From: Spirochaetaceae bacterium
GTDB lineage: Bacteria; Spirochaetota; Spirochaetia; DSM-2461
NCBI GenBank assembly: GCA_016342385.1
Contig: JAEINM010000003.1
Coordinates: forward strand, 1 to 33,044
Length of the DNA: 33,044 nucleotides
Direction of reading: 5' to 3'
Below the pieces are notes generated by a model that made no database searches, had not been told where the DNA came from, and saw only the letters and a list, made by a program, of their open reading frames with translations. Numbering within the stretch: position 1 is the stretch's first letter; each line of letters starts with the position of its first letter. A program made the translations under genes and the position numbers. Below are positions 15,693 to 23,900 of the stretch, piece by piece.

Positions 15693-18323
15693 ATGAATGA
15701 GATTTATTCCTTTAGTAGCGAAGAATATACAGCAGATTCTAAAATGATTGAAACAATGGGTATCCGAGGAAAGAGGATTATGGAGCTGGCCAAACTGGGT
15801 GTTCCTACTCTTCCAGGATTTATCCTTAATAATGATTTTCTGGAAACAGAAGAAGAATCTCCTAAAGAGCATTTTACTAATTTTAAAGCAGCCATTACTA
15901 AAATCGGAAATATTCTGGATAAGAAATTTGGTGATCCACAAAATCCTCTACTGGTAAAAATGGTCGTCAGCCCCATGTTGAATATGGTGTATACAGTATT
16001 CAGCGTACATAATATCGGTCTTTGCGATTCCACGATAGATGGTTTTTCCGCCTTTGTCGGTGAGAGTTTTGCCTATCATGAATATCGAAATGTTATTTTA
16101 CGAATTATAGAACTGGATTTGAAAAGCACAGAAGAAAAAGACCGGAAAAAAACCCTAACAAGTTTACTGACAAAAGTTAAAAAAGTCAAAAGTGTCGCCA
16201 AAATAAAAGAAGTGATGGAAAATGTAAAAGAATTTTATCCTTTGGAAATTTTTACTGATGCCTGGAAACAGAGTGCCTTTGTTGAAAATCTATATAAGCG
16301 ATTTTTTATCGGAAATGAAGCTCTTAATGATTCTGCTCTTCTTGTACAGGCTATGACTTTTGGGAACTATGGAAAAGAGAGTTATTTCGGCAGTTATTAC
16401 ACGAGAAATATTGTGACAGGAAAAGGGGAGCTCTCAGGTGAATACTTTGAAAATTCCTTTGATTCCAAAGGGAAGAATGGTAAAAAGATCACCTTAATTA
16501 AAGCCCCCTATTTAGATGGCCTCAAACAGATAGCTTCTGAATTGGAGAGAAGTTATAAAGAGATCAGAAAGATAACTTTTACAATAGAAGACGGTAGATT
16601 ATGGGTCATTGACCAGTTTGAATCATCAGATAAATCAACTCAAGCAGAGATGAAAACACTTCTGGATCTACATAAAGATGAAGTAATTGATGATAATTAT
16701 CTCATTCACGCTCTTAAACCGGGGAGGTTTGCTGAAATTCTTCATCCCGTACTGGATAAAGAGGCTGCCAAAGATGTTCCTTTTGTTCAGGGAGGCATTG
16801 CCGGTGCCATGGGCGCGGCTGTGGGTAAAATTTATTTCTCAACAGATAGACTTCTCAAAGAGTATAAAATTGCACAGCAGAAAAATCTTGATCTTGATTT
16901 TATACTGATCATGTCTTCAACTTATGCAGAAGATGTTAAAGCGATTGAAGTCGCAAGAGGGGTAGTGACTCAGGAAGGTGGTTATGCATCACATGCTCCT
17001 GTTGTAGCGAGAAGCCTTGGAAAAATCGCTATGGTTTATCCGGAAATGGAATTCAAGAAAGATCATATTGTTATTGATGGAAAGAAATTAAAAGAGGGTG
17101 ATATCATAGCTCTCGATGTGCCATCATATGATAAACCCAAAATCTATTTCAGTAAATTACCACTGATTGAACCTAAGATAAAAGACTGTGGTATTTTAGA
17201 ATTCCTGGAGATAATTCAGAGGCATATTGGCGATTTTGATATCCATGCCAATGCAGATCAGCCCAAGGATGCTGAACTGGCAAAACTTTTTAAAGCTGAT
17301 GGTATTGGATTGTGTAGAACAGAACATATGTTTTTTGAAGAGAAGAGAATCGCCATTTTCAGAACCCTGATAATAGCTGATTCAAAAGAGGAAAGAATAA
17401 AAGCATTAAATAAACTGAAGCCGATGCAGGTCGGTGATTTCTACAATTTATTTAAGATAATGGAAAGTCATCCAGTCACTATCAGGCTTCTCGATGCTCC
17501 ACTACACGAGTTTCTGCCTCATACCAGACAGAGTATGATTGACTTTATTGAGTTTGCCCTAAAACAGAACCCCAAGCTCACGGAAGTAGAAATACGCGAA
17601 AGATGTGATATGCTAGGCGAACAGAATCCTATGCTTGGACACAGAGGTGTCAGAGTGGCTATTACTTATCCGGAAATTTACAACATGCAGGTTTCCGCTA
17701 TTTTTGAAGCAGCCTATAAGCTGCAGAAAGAGGGGATAGATATAGTTCCGGAAATTATGATCCCTATTATTATGGATGCCAATGAAGTCCGGGCTATTCG
17801 TTTCGGAAAAAAAATCGAAGGAACTGAAATTATCGGAATCACTGAAATAGAGAAGCAGGTTCGCGATAAAATGGGTGGCCGTGCTCTTGAATACAAAGTC
17901 GGTGTAATGATCGAACTGCCTGCGGCTGTGCTCAATGCCGACAAAATTGCTAAATATGCTGACTTTTTCAGCTTTGGAACAAATGATCTTACGCAGACAA
18001 CGAATGGTTTATCCAGAGATGATTTTAACTCCTTCTTTACAAATTATAGTGAATTTGACCTTCTGGAAAAGAATCCGTTCCAGGTGCTGGGCAAACAGGT
18101 TAAAGAGATGATTTCTATAGCTGCGGAAAGAGGTCATTTGACCAGACCGGATATATCCATGGGAATCTGCGGAGAGCATGGGGCAGAACCATCAAATCTG
18201 CCGTTTATCAGATCCTGCGGATTAAACTATGCATCCTGTTCTCCCTATGGTATTCCCATAGCAAAACTTGCTCTAGCTCAAATGAATGTTGAACCGGCAA
18301 AAGGACAACGCCGGGCCTTCTGA
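15693..18323 (+). CDS. Pyruvate phosphate dikinase-family protein with degenerate ATP-grasp half
   Basis: PPDK interconverts ATP, Pi and pyruvate with AMP, PPi and PEP through a swivelling phospho-His domain. The length (876) and domain order match PPDK. The central domain keeps the phospho-His, His434, in GGYASHAPVVAR; the usual Thr two residues earlier is Ala. The PEP/pyruvate barrel keeps DGIGLCRTEHMFF, TIRLLDAPLHEFLP, FFSFGTNDLTQ and GICGEHGAEPSN with catalytic Cys826. The N-terminal ATP half is different. After NPLLV the canonical SVRSG...MPGMMDT is replaced, gaplessly, by KMVVS...MVYTVFS, losing the ATP-binding Arg. Further on, TRNxxTGE reads TRNIVTGK, and the GEDVVAGIRTP-like segment is absent. 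Full dikinase activity is therefore doubtful; PEP-dependent phosphorylation of His434 remains possible. The ribosome site is AAAGGG. Confidence 0.8.
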   Translation: MNEIYSFSSEEYTADSKMIETMGIRGKRIMELAKLGVPTLPGFILNNDFLETEEESPKEHFTNFKAAITKIGNILDKKFGDPQNPLLVKMVVSPMLNMVYTVFSVHNIGLCDSTIDGFSAFVGESFAYHEYRNVILRIIELDLKSTEEKDRKKTLTSLLTKVKKVKSVAKIKEVMENVKEFYPLEIFTDAWKQSAFVENLYKRFFIGNEALNDSALLVQAMTFGNYGKESYFGSYYTRNIVTGKGELSGEYFENSFDSKGKNGKKITLIKAPYLDGLKQIASELERSYKEIRKITFTIEDGRLWVIDQFESSDKSTQAEMKTLLDLHKDEVIDDNYLIHALKPGRFAEILHPVLDKEAAKDVPFVQGGIAGAMGAAVGKIYFSTDRLLKEYKIAQQKNLDLDFILIMSSTYAEDVKAIEVARGVVTQEGGYASHAPVVARSLGKIAMVYPEMEFKKDHIVIDGKKLKEGDIIALDVPSYDKPKIYFSKLPLIEPKIKDCGILEFLEIIQRHIGDFDIHANADQPKDAELAKLFKADGIGLCRTEHMFFEEKRIAIFRTLIIADSKEERIKALNKLKPMQVGDFYNLFKIMESHPVTIRLLDAPLHEFLPHTRQSMIDFIEFALKQNPKLTEVEIRERCDMLGEQNPMLGHRGVRVAITYPEIYNMQVSAIFEAAYKLQKEGIDIVPEIMIPIIMDANEVRAIRFGKKIEGTEIIGITEIEKQVRDKMGGRALEYKVGVMIELPAAVLNADKIAKYADFFSFGTNDLTQTTNGLSRDDFNSFFTNYSEFDLLEKNPFQVLGKQVKEMISIAAERGHLTRPDISMGICGEHGAEPSNLPFIRSCGLNYASCSPYGIPIAKLALAQMNVEPAKGQRRAF

Positions 18324-18326
18324 TCT

Positions 18327-18370
18327 GTAGTGGAGGGTCGCGATCCTCCACTACATCAACCCTCCACTAC
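18327..18370. terminator. Palindromic bidirectional terminator-like element between convergent genes
   Basis: GTAGTGGAGG (18327-18336) pairs with CCTCCACTAC (18345-18354), and the loop contains the self-complementary TCGCGA. A third copy of the arm, CCTCCACTAC, follows at 18361-18370 and could compete for the left arm. It lies in the 51-base gap between the PPDK-family gene and the convergent J-domain gene. There is no strong T tract. Confidence 0.6.
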
Positions 18371-18374
18371 GACC

Positions 18375-19199
18375 TTAATCATATAACTCAATTAAACCCA
18401 TATCATTTAAATCTGTCATTTCAAGGAATGATAAGAGTAATCCTTTTTTTATTTCACTCTCCCTTACGCATAATGCCTGGGGATAATCGATCAATACTGT
18501 ATTGAGTTCTGCTTCTGCCAGTTTGATGTTTTCTGTCAATCTGCCTCGTTTATAGGGTTCCATAAACTCTTTGAACATAACTTCTTTCAATACACTGTCA
18601 ACCAGTTTCGAGCCACATACATAATGACGGAAAGCTTTCATTTCGTAAGAACTGTTTTCTTCTGCTCTTATGCTCTTTATATGAATACTTTTATAAAAAT
18701 AGCGTATAAAATTAACTATAATTTCCAATTGGTCTAATTCCTGTTTGCTTAAGTGTAATTCGGCTATGGGTTGTAAAAGAGCGAAACTTTTTTTTATTCT
18801 CCTGATGGATGACCTGTAACGGGTTCTACGGGTTCCTTCCTGTCTTAAAGCGATGTTTTCCAGACCATACTGGTAGTAGAGGCATATGCCTTCATGAAGG
18901 TATTTCATGGCCTGTGCTGTTCCTTCTTCAAAAGAGATATTTCCAACAGAATAATCTCTTTGTTTTTTCTCTTCTTCTATGGTGGGGACATCGATTTCTA
19001 TTTGTGGTTGTGATAGGAATTCATAGGCGGAATTATAGGCATCATTGATATAGAGCATTTGGCGGTTTGACCATTCCTGTTTATCCTGATTCAGGTCGGG
19101 ATGATACTTTTTCACGAGCTTTCGGAAAATTGAGGTGAGATCCTTTAGAGATGATTCTTCAGTGAGCCCAAGGACTCTTAATGATTTCTTATGTTCCAT
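18375..19199 (-). CDS. J-domain protein with long helical C-terminus
   Basis: Residues 5-65 form a J domain: a short helix I, the basic helix II FRKLVKKYHPDLN with the required HPD triad, then NDAYNSAYEFL as helix III. J domains stimulate DnaK-type Hsp70 ATPases. The remaining roughly 200 residues have no zinc-finger or substrate-binding DnaJ domain. They are helical and rich in charged residues and Tyr, and I do not recognise them. It is therefore a specialised co-chaperone, not DnaJ itself. It is monocistronic, convergent with the PPDK-family gene and divergent from the next one. The ATG has no visible ribosome site (TTATTTT precedes it). Confidence 0.78.
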   Translation of the reverse strand: MEHKKSLRVLGLTEESSLKDLTSIFRKLVKKYHPDLNQDKQEWSNRQMLYINDAYNSAYEFLSQPQIEIDVPTIEEEKKQRDYSVGNISFEEGTAQAMKYLHEGICLYYQYGLENIALRQEGTRRTRYRSSIRRIKKSFALLQPIAELHLSKQELDQLEIIVNFIRYFYKSIHIKSIRAEENSSYEMKAFRHYVCGSKLVDSVLKEVMFKEFMEPYKRGRLTENIKLAEAELNTVLIDYPQALCVRESEIKKGLLLSFLEMTDLNDMGLIELYD

Positions 19200-19216
19200 A
19201 AAAATAACTGAAAATT

Positions 19217-19245
19217 ATTCTATAATGTTAAATATTAAGAAACAA
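19217..19245 (-). promoter_or_regulatory. Promoter of the J-domain gene
   Basis: On the minus strand, TTGTTT (19240-19245) is separated by 17 bases from TAGAAT (19217-19222). The expected start is near 19210, leaving a leader of about 11 bases without a Shine-Dalgarno. Confidence 0.5.
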
Positions 19246-19264
19246 GCTATTTTTCTCTCCAAAA

Positions 19265-19293
19265 TTGACATCCCGTGAATAGTATATTAAAAT
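19265..19293 (+). promoter_or_regulatory. Strong sigma-70-type promoter of the 184-residue gene
   Basis: The consensus TTGACA (19265-19270) is separated by 17 bases from TAAAAT (19288-19293). GGAGGG (19310-19315) follows as ribosome site, six bases before the ATG at 19321. Confidence 0.65.
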
Positions 19294-19320
19294 TCAACTT
19301 AATTCATATGGAGGGCAATA

Positions 19321-19875
19321 ATGGCAACTATAAAAGATTTATTCAGTGCCTATAAAGACAGTGAGCTGCCAATGGAAGGTGGGTATATTATTACATCTTT
19401 TTTTGATCAGAAATCCAGTTATACCAGATATGAGGTTATCGCTTATAATAATGTAAAAGATATCTATATTACAGATGAGGGAATTGTCTTTAAAGCAGAT
19501 GGCAGGAAAATCTATGTACTGGTCGAACCTGTCAGTTTTACTATGAAACAGACTGATCCCTGTTATAGAGATGATGCTCATAAAATCCCCTATAGGTTTA
19601 AAGAGTTGACAGAGTATCGCACAAAACGTCAGGATCGGCTTTATATTGCTAAGGAACCGGTTGAAACCTATACAGCTTTTACAGTTTTAAATGAAACCGG
19701 ATTAAATAATTCATATGTCTGTTATCCCACAGATGATGTTTCTTCACTTATGAATAAATTTTTTCAACAGGCACTTTATCAAAATTCGAATGTACCCCGA
19801 TCTGATGCAAAGAAAGTTAGCGAAATTATTGTGGAAGTATTTAAGAAACTCGAACTTCCGGCTAAATTTTCATAG
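19321..19875 (+). CDS. Unknown 184-residue cytoplasmic protein
   Basis: I do not recognise this protein. It has no signal peptide, membrane helix or known catalytic motif. The first two thirds are strand-rich, with alternating hydrophobic residues (GYIITSFFDQKSSYTRYEV, GIVFKADGRKIYVLVEPV). The end is helical (SDAKKVSEIIVEVFKKLEL). It has one of the best promoters in the window and a strong Shine-Dalgarno, so it is probably well expressed. It is monocistronic, with a long inverted repeat directly after it. The start is secure from GGAGGG at correct spacing. Confidence 0.75.
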   Translation: MATIKDLFSAYKDSELPMEGGYIITSFFDQKSSYTRYEVIAYNNVKDIYITDEGIVFKADGRKIYVLVEPVSFTMKQTDPCYRDDAHKIPYRFKELTEYRTKRQDRLYIAKEPVETYTAFTVLNETGLNNSYVCYPTDDVSSLMNKFFQQALYQNSNVPRSDAKKVSEIIVEVFKKLELPAKFS

Positions 19876-19885
19876 AGAAAAAACA

Positions 19886-19958
19886 GGAGGACCGGAGAGA
19901 AGGTGAAACGGAAGAATTTCTATAATATTTCTTCCTTTCTCCTTTTCTCCCGTCCTCC
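19886..19958. terminator. Long imperfect inverted repeat between convergent genes
   Basis: The left arm (19886-19919, starting GGAGGAC, purine-rich) pairs with the pyrimidine-rich right arm (19926-19958, ending GTCCTCC), with a few mismatches. The loop is short and AT-rich. It lies between the stops at 19875 (+) and 19966 (-), so it can terminate both directions. Confidence 0.65.
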
Positions 19959-19965
19959 ATCAATT

Positions 19966-21114
19966 TTAGAAAGAAAATCCGCTACCGCTACCAGGACTGG
20001 ACAGCATTTTTATGGTCCCCTGAAGTTCTGCTATCATATCTCTCTGTTTTTTCACCAGATCAAGAAGTTTTTCCACATCGTAATCATCATTGGAAAATCC
20101 CTTACTTTTTAATAGTTCGAAATCATTTTCTGCTTCTACTTCAGTTATATCAAAAGAGCTTTCAAATTCACTCTTATCATAGGGCATTTCGGGGAAGTTC
20201 TCCGAAAGAGCGATTTTTTGTGCAATTCTAAAAATCTGTGAGGCAGAAACAGAATCATTATTTTCAACCAGATGAGGAATCCTTTCTCTCAGTGATTTTT
20301 TTACATCACTATCAAAAAATATTAATCCAAGGCATTCCAGTTCTATATTGAGATTTTTTTCAATCAAACCTCTCAGTGCGATTACCATATTGATATCATC
20401 TGGTTCTTCAGCCATATTTATTATAATCCCGGGGGTCAGAATTGATAGATAATTTTTAGCTTTTTCCGCTGCTTCTTTATTAAATTCAGCTATTCCCGAC
20501 AAAAGAGATTCAACATTCTGAGGATCTCCTGGAACATTGTCTTTTATTGTATTTTTTAGATATTTCATAATATCTTTTTCATTGGAGAATAAGCGCTGAA
20601 GAAATCTGTATACAGTATTTCTGGCAAACATATATGTATTGAGAATAGATGTTGTTTCCGGAGTAATGACCATGAAGCCCGAATTGGATATAAGAAAAAA
20701 ATCGATAACATTGTGATTACATCCTGCTCCAAGGTCGATGATAATGTAATCGGCATCGAGGTTTAGAATAGCTTTCATAATCTTTTTTTTCTGAGCAAAT
20801 GTAATATTTGCCAGATCAAAACGCATAACATCCCCGGGAATAAACTGAAGATTTGCATAGGGTGTATCTACTATCAGATCACTTAGAATTGTTGTCTTAT
20901 TGTTGAGAAACATGCCTATACCCGGATTGGAATTTTTCATTCCAAGCCATGTATGGATATTAGATCCTCCCAGATCAAGATCTATTAAAAGAACTCTTTT
21001 CCCGACTGTAGCAAGAGAGAGGGCTATACTGGTGCTAAGGAAGGATTTTCCGACACCACCTTTTCCTCCGGCTACGGGAATTATTTTACGTTCAACATTT
21101 TCATTAATTACCAT
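19966..21114 (-). CDS. MinD/ParA-family ATPase (FlhG/MinD-like)
   Basis: The deviant Walker A motif GGKGGVGKS (residues 16-24) is followed by LLIDLDLGGSNIHTWLG (switch I region) and IIIDLGAG (Walker B region). These are hallmarks of the SIMIBI MinD/ParA class, which dimerise on ATP and position cell structures. The GSN-x-H-x-x-LG form is shared with FlhG-like flagellar-number regulators and related unassigned proteins. The C-terminal part (about 265-382) is acidic and helical and ends in a Gly/Ser-rich tail (SSPGSGSGFSF); I see no clear MinD membrane-targeting helix. It is divergent from the cyclase-like gene, and no partner lies beside it. A role in placing flagella or filaments is possible but not shown. 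Confidence 0.85.
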   Translation of the reverse strand: MVINENVERKIIPVAGGKGGVGKSFLSTSIALSLATVGKRVLLIDLDLGGSNIHTWLGMKNSNPGIGMFLNNKTTILSDLIVDTPYANLQFIPGDVMRFDLANITFAQKKKIMKAILNLDADYIIIDLGAGCNHNVIDFFLISNSGFMVITPETTSILNTYMFARNTVYRFLQRLFSNEKDIMKYLKNTIKDNVPGDPQNVESLLSGIAEFNKEAAEKAKNYLSILTPGIIINMAEEPDDINMVIALRGLIEKNLNIELECLGLIFFDSDVKKSLRERIPHLVENNDSVSASQIFRIAQKIALSENFPEMPYDKSEFESSFDITEVEAENDFELLKSKGFSNDDYDVEKLLDLVKKQRDMIAELQGTIKMLSSPGSGSGFSF

Positions 21115-21258
21115 GATTTTATAGTTCCATAAATATGAGGAAAATGCAAATAATATATTCTACAGGGTCAGGATAGTCTTTTCTCCGGGAAATAATCTTT
21201 CCCTGTCACATGCTTTGCGTAGACAATCTGTATATAATTCGCTTATCATTATAGTCAT

Positions 21259-22695
21259 ATGCATTCAAATGAGTCAAAAAATACTATTCTTGCTTTGCAG
21301 AAAGAGATCGAGGAGTATTATCTCCCCAAACAGCTGATCGATGCCATCTCCGACATTGGTGCTATTCCCAAAAAATCTGAAGAACGGATTGTGGGAATAG
21401 GTTTTCTCGATATCTCCGATTATTCATACTTGGCAAAATTTCTGAGCGCTCAGGAGAATCAGACCATCCTAAACGGATTATACTCGGCTTTTAACTGGGT
21501 TCTGAAAAGGCATGGGGGCTACCTGAACAAAATTGAAGGTGACAGTCTGATGTTTCATTATGGTGGTCCCATCGATCCCAAGACCAAATCGCTCAGTGAG
21601 GATAGCGAGAAACGCTATGTAGCCAGAGAGTTGTTTTACACCTGTATTGAAATGCAGAGAGTCTGTACTCTTTTTAATCATGCGAAAGAAAATTTTCTTC
21701 TCAATAACTTCGATGAAAGTACCAGAACTGATATTGAGATGGCTTATAAACTGATTAAGAGTATGAGAGACAATGATGATCTATCTTCGACTTTTAATGC
21801 CTTATTCCAGATCCGTATACGTATTGGAACCAATGTGGGCAATGTCATGATCGGGAATTTCGGTCCTGAAGGAGCCAAACAATGGGATGTTATCGGACAT
21901 CCAGTCATTGAGGCTAAAAGGATGGAATCCTCTGCTCCAGTCGGTGGATTAAGAATAACCAAAGGGATGTACGAAATCCTCAAAGAGGAAGGTGTCACCA
22001 GAATCTATCTTGAGCGTTTTCGTCGTGAGGCGGGAGCTCTCTTTGGTTCTTATCGGAATATAACAGAAGAGGAGCTCTTTAAAGAGAGCAAGGTATACCT
22101 AAAAGACAAAAAAAATGCCACTTTCGATACATACAGCGTTCAGGTTAATCCGGGCTTACCCGAAGATATTTACAGCCAGATGTCTCTGCTACTTCAAAAA
22201 GGCGAAGCCGGAGCTGATCGTATAATTGATATGTTTACCTATTACAGGGGTAACCGATTTATCGTGAATAAAGCTGAGAAGTTATTTAAATCTCTTAATA
22301 TACATATTCGAAAGAGTAATTTAATCCGACTCATTGTTCCGGAGAAATTCAAGGCATTTCTTATGAATATTGGTGGTAATGAAGACATTGCAGAAGCTAA
22401 AGTTGAAAAGAATTATTCTCTATACAAGATCTTTGAAATGCTCGGTAACCTTCAGGATAAAATCAAATTGAATGAACTGGCTAATGAAGAGCTGTTTGTC
22501 TATAAAAATTATGAAGAGTACATTGAAAAAGAGAGGGAGTGGATTATGACTCATTTTAATGATAAAATAGGTGTAATAAAACAGACAACCTATTTTTATG
22601 ATGTCATATTCCCTCTCATCTTCAAGAATATAAAATCCAGTATCCTCGAATATCAGCAGCGTATGGATGATGTCGAAGAGATGGAAGAATTGTGA
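21259..22695 (+). CDS. Class III adenylate/guanylate cyclase-like protein lacking the catalytic Asn
   Basis: The cyclase homology domain occupies about residues 40-235. Metal-binding Asp51 sits in GFLDISDYS, and Asp95 with adenine-type Lys91 sits in NKIEGDSLMFHYGG. An insert of about 70 residues follows, then IRIRIGTNVGNVMIGNFG and KQWDVIGHPVIEAKRMES. In canonical enzymes the last motif reads V-N-x-A-x-R. Here it is V-I-E-A-K-R, so the transition-state Asn is Ile217 while Arg221 remains. The specificity residues (Lys91 and the Asp of WDVIG) point to ATP. The other half (about 236-478) is helical with no recognised domain. There is no membrane segment. Its activity is uncertain: a weak cyclase or a nucleotide-binding regulator. 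No Shine-Dalgarno precedes the ATG. The stop abuts the convergent thioesterase stop. Confidence 0.8.
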   Translation: MHSNESKNTILALQKEIEEYYLPKQLIDAISDIGAIPKKSEERIVGIGFLDISDYSYLAKFLSAQENQTILNGLYSAFNWVLKRHGGYLNKIEGDSLMFHYGGPIDPKTKSLSEDSEKRYVARELFYTCIEMQRVCTLFNHAKENFLLNNFDESTRTDIEMAYKLIKSMRDNDDLSSTFNALFQIRIRIGTNVGNVMIGNFGPEGAKQWDVIGHPVIEAKRMESSAPVGGLRITKGMYEILKEEGVTRIYLERFRREAGALFGSYRNITEEELFKESKVYLKDKKNATFDTYSVQVNPGLPEDIYSQMSLLLQKGEAGADRIIDMFTYYRGNRFIVNKAEKLFKSLNIHIRKSNLIRLIVPEKFKAFLMNIGGNEDIAEAKVEKNYSLYKIFEMLGNLQDKIKLNELANEELFVYKNYEEYIEKEREWIMTHFNDKIGVIKQTTYFYDVIFPLIFKNIKSSILEYQQRMDDVEEMEEL

Positions 22696-23118
22696 TTAAA
22701 CCGATCGTCCTAAGATAGATGCTCTTTTTTCCGCAACTTTCATTAGGGACTCAAGACCGATAATTTTCCTTTCATTTAATCCGTGCGATATGGATCCTAT
22801 TTCATCATAAGCTTTGATTGCAACCAGGATCTTATTGTCTTCAATCTGTTTTACCACAGCCTCAACAGTGACCATCATACCGATCAGAGTAGGCTCTTCA
22901 TGATTTATCTGTAGCATTGATCCGATACTAACCACTCCATCCTGCAGATTCTGGTCTATAACCTGAGTTGCCGCATGGAGCATCATTGTAGAAAGACTTC
23001 CCGTAGAAAAAAGATCTCTGAGATTTCCGTCACCATAGTTGATAGGACTATCTTTTGAAGTCAGTTTGTACTGACGAAGATATTTATCTCCTACTTTAAT
23101 ATTATGAAATTGTGCCAT
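22696..23118 (-). CDS. Hotdog-fold thioesterase-like protein (FlK-like)
   Basis: The start is set at the ATG at 23118 because AAAGGAGG (minus strand, 23124-23131) lies five bases upstream. An in-frame ATG at 23139 would add seven residues but has no ribosome site. The 140-residue product fits the hotdog thioesterase group related to fluoroacetyl-CoA thioesterase: a hot-dog helix (STMMLHAATQVIDQ), then SIGSMLQINHEEPTLIGMMV with the conserved His, then VAIKAYDEIGSISHGLNERKII. FlK's catalytic Glu in the helix is not obvious here, so the substrate cannot be inferred. Its stop directly adjoins that of the cyclase-like gene with no spacer. Confidence 0.75.
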   Translation of the reverse strand: MAQFHNIKVGDKYLRQYKLTSKDSPINYGDGNLRDLFSTGSLSTMMLHAATQVIDQNLQDGVVSIGSMLQINHEEPTLIGMMVTVEAVVKQIEDNKILVAIKAYDEIGSISHGLNERKIIGLESLMKVAEKRASILGRSV

Positions 23119-23230
23119 AAAATCCTCCTTTGGCTGCATAAGCGAGCAGTAAACTCATTTACGACCAGCTTGTACTTAAATTTTAAGCACAGTTTTATAA
23201 TTTAATCCACTAAATAAAAAAATATGAAGC

Positions 23231-23258
23231 TTGAAACCTTTAAAAAAAACAGTATCTT
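23231..23258 (+). promoter_or_regulatory. Candidate promoter of the exported duplicated-domain gene
   Basis: TTGAAA (23231-23236) is separated by 16 bases from TATCTT (23253-23258). The -10 ends six bases before the ATG at 23265, which would give a leaderless message. AAGG is present but too close to the ATG to act as a normal ribosome site. Confidence 0.4.
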
Positions 23259-23264
23259 TAAGGT

Positions 23265-23900
23265 ATGAAATACCGCGTAAAAAGAAAACTACTGATTTTA
23301 TTCTCTTTATTTACTCTGTTGAAACTCTTCTCACAGGAAGTTGTTGTCATTAATAAAACCGGATTTGATATCTATAATGTCTATATAAGCCCATCGGGTT
23401 TAGAGCAATGGAGCGAAGACCTTCAGCCCTTTGATGTTATTTTAAAAGATCGGTATAAGATTATCGATGTAAGTGCCTATGATGAGACGTATTTTGATTT
23501 TCGTTTTATTGATATAGACGGAGATGAGTATATTAAAAAGAATGTTGATTTAAAACTTCACCGCAAGGTTGTTGTCTCTCTTGATGATCTAGCCTATGTC
23601 ATGGATCGGATAAAAGAGGATTTTTCTGATGAATGGTTTGTTTCTATCCGGAATAATACGGGAGTTTCAATTGTAGAATTATATATATCCCCCCATAATT
23701 CCAACAGCTGGGGAACAAACCTGATGGAAAATGATTATATGGAGAACAAGTCTACAGAGCAGATATCTATGGGCGGCGGAGTGGAATCCATTGATTATGA
23801 TATTCGCATGGATAGCAGTGAAGGCGCTGTATTTATTAAGGAGAATATTCCGCTTAACAATAATGTTACAGTCGTTATTACATCATCGGATCGAGAGTAA
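23265..23900 (+). CDS. Exported protein with two copies of a small beta domain
   Basis: A basic N-terminus and hydrophobic core (about 1-22) form a signal peptide, with likely cleavage near LFS-QE. The mature protein is an internal duplication. Residues about 25-108 (VVINKTGFDIYNVYISPSG...W) and about 122-209 (VSIRNNTGVSIVELYISPHN...W) share the pattern N-x-T-G-x-x-I-x-x-x-Y-I-S-P, then W, then a strand-rich end. I cannot assign a function; the pattern resembles small beta-sandwich domains found in secreted proteins. It is monocistronic and followed at once by a perfect palindrome. Confidence 0.75.
   Translation: MKYRVKRKLLILFSLFTLLKLFSQEVVVINKTGFDIYNVYISPSGLEQWSEDLQPFDVILKDRYKIIDVSAYDETYFDFRFIDIDGDEYIKKNVDLKLHRKVVVSLDDLAYVMDRIKEDFSDEWFVSIRNNTGVSIVELYISPHNSNSWGTNLMENDYMENKSTEQISMGGGVESIDYDIRMDSSEGAVFIKENIPLNNNVTVVITSSDRE

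Noticed and set aside
23119-23139. Longer start for the thioesterase
   Set aside because: The Shine-Dalgarno AAAGGAGG lies inside this extension, directly before the ATG at 23118.
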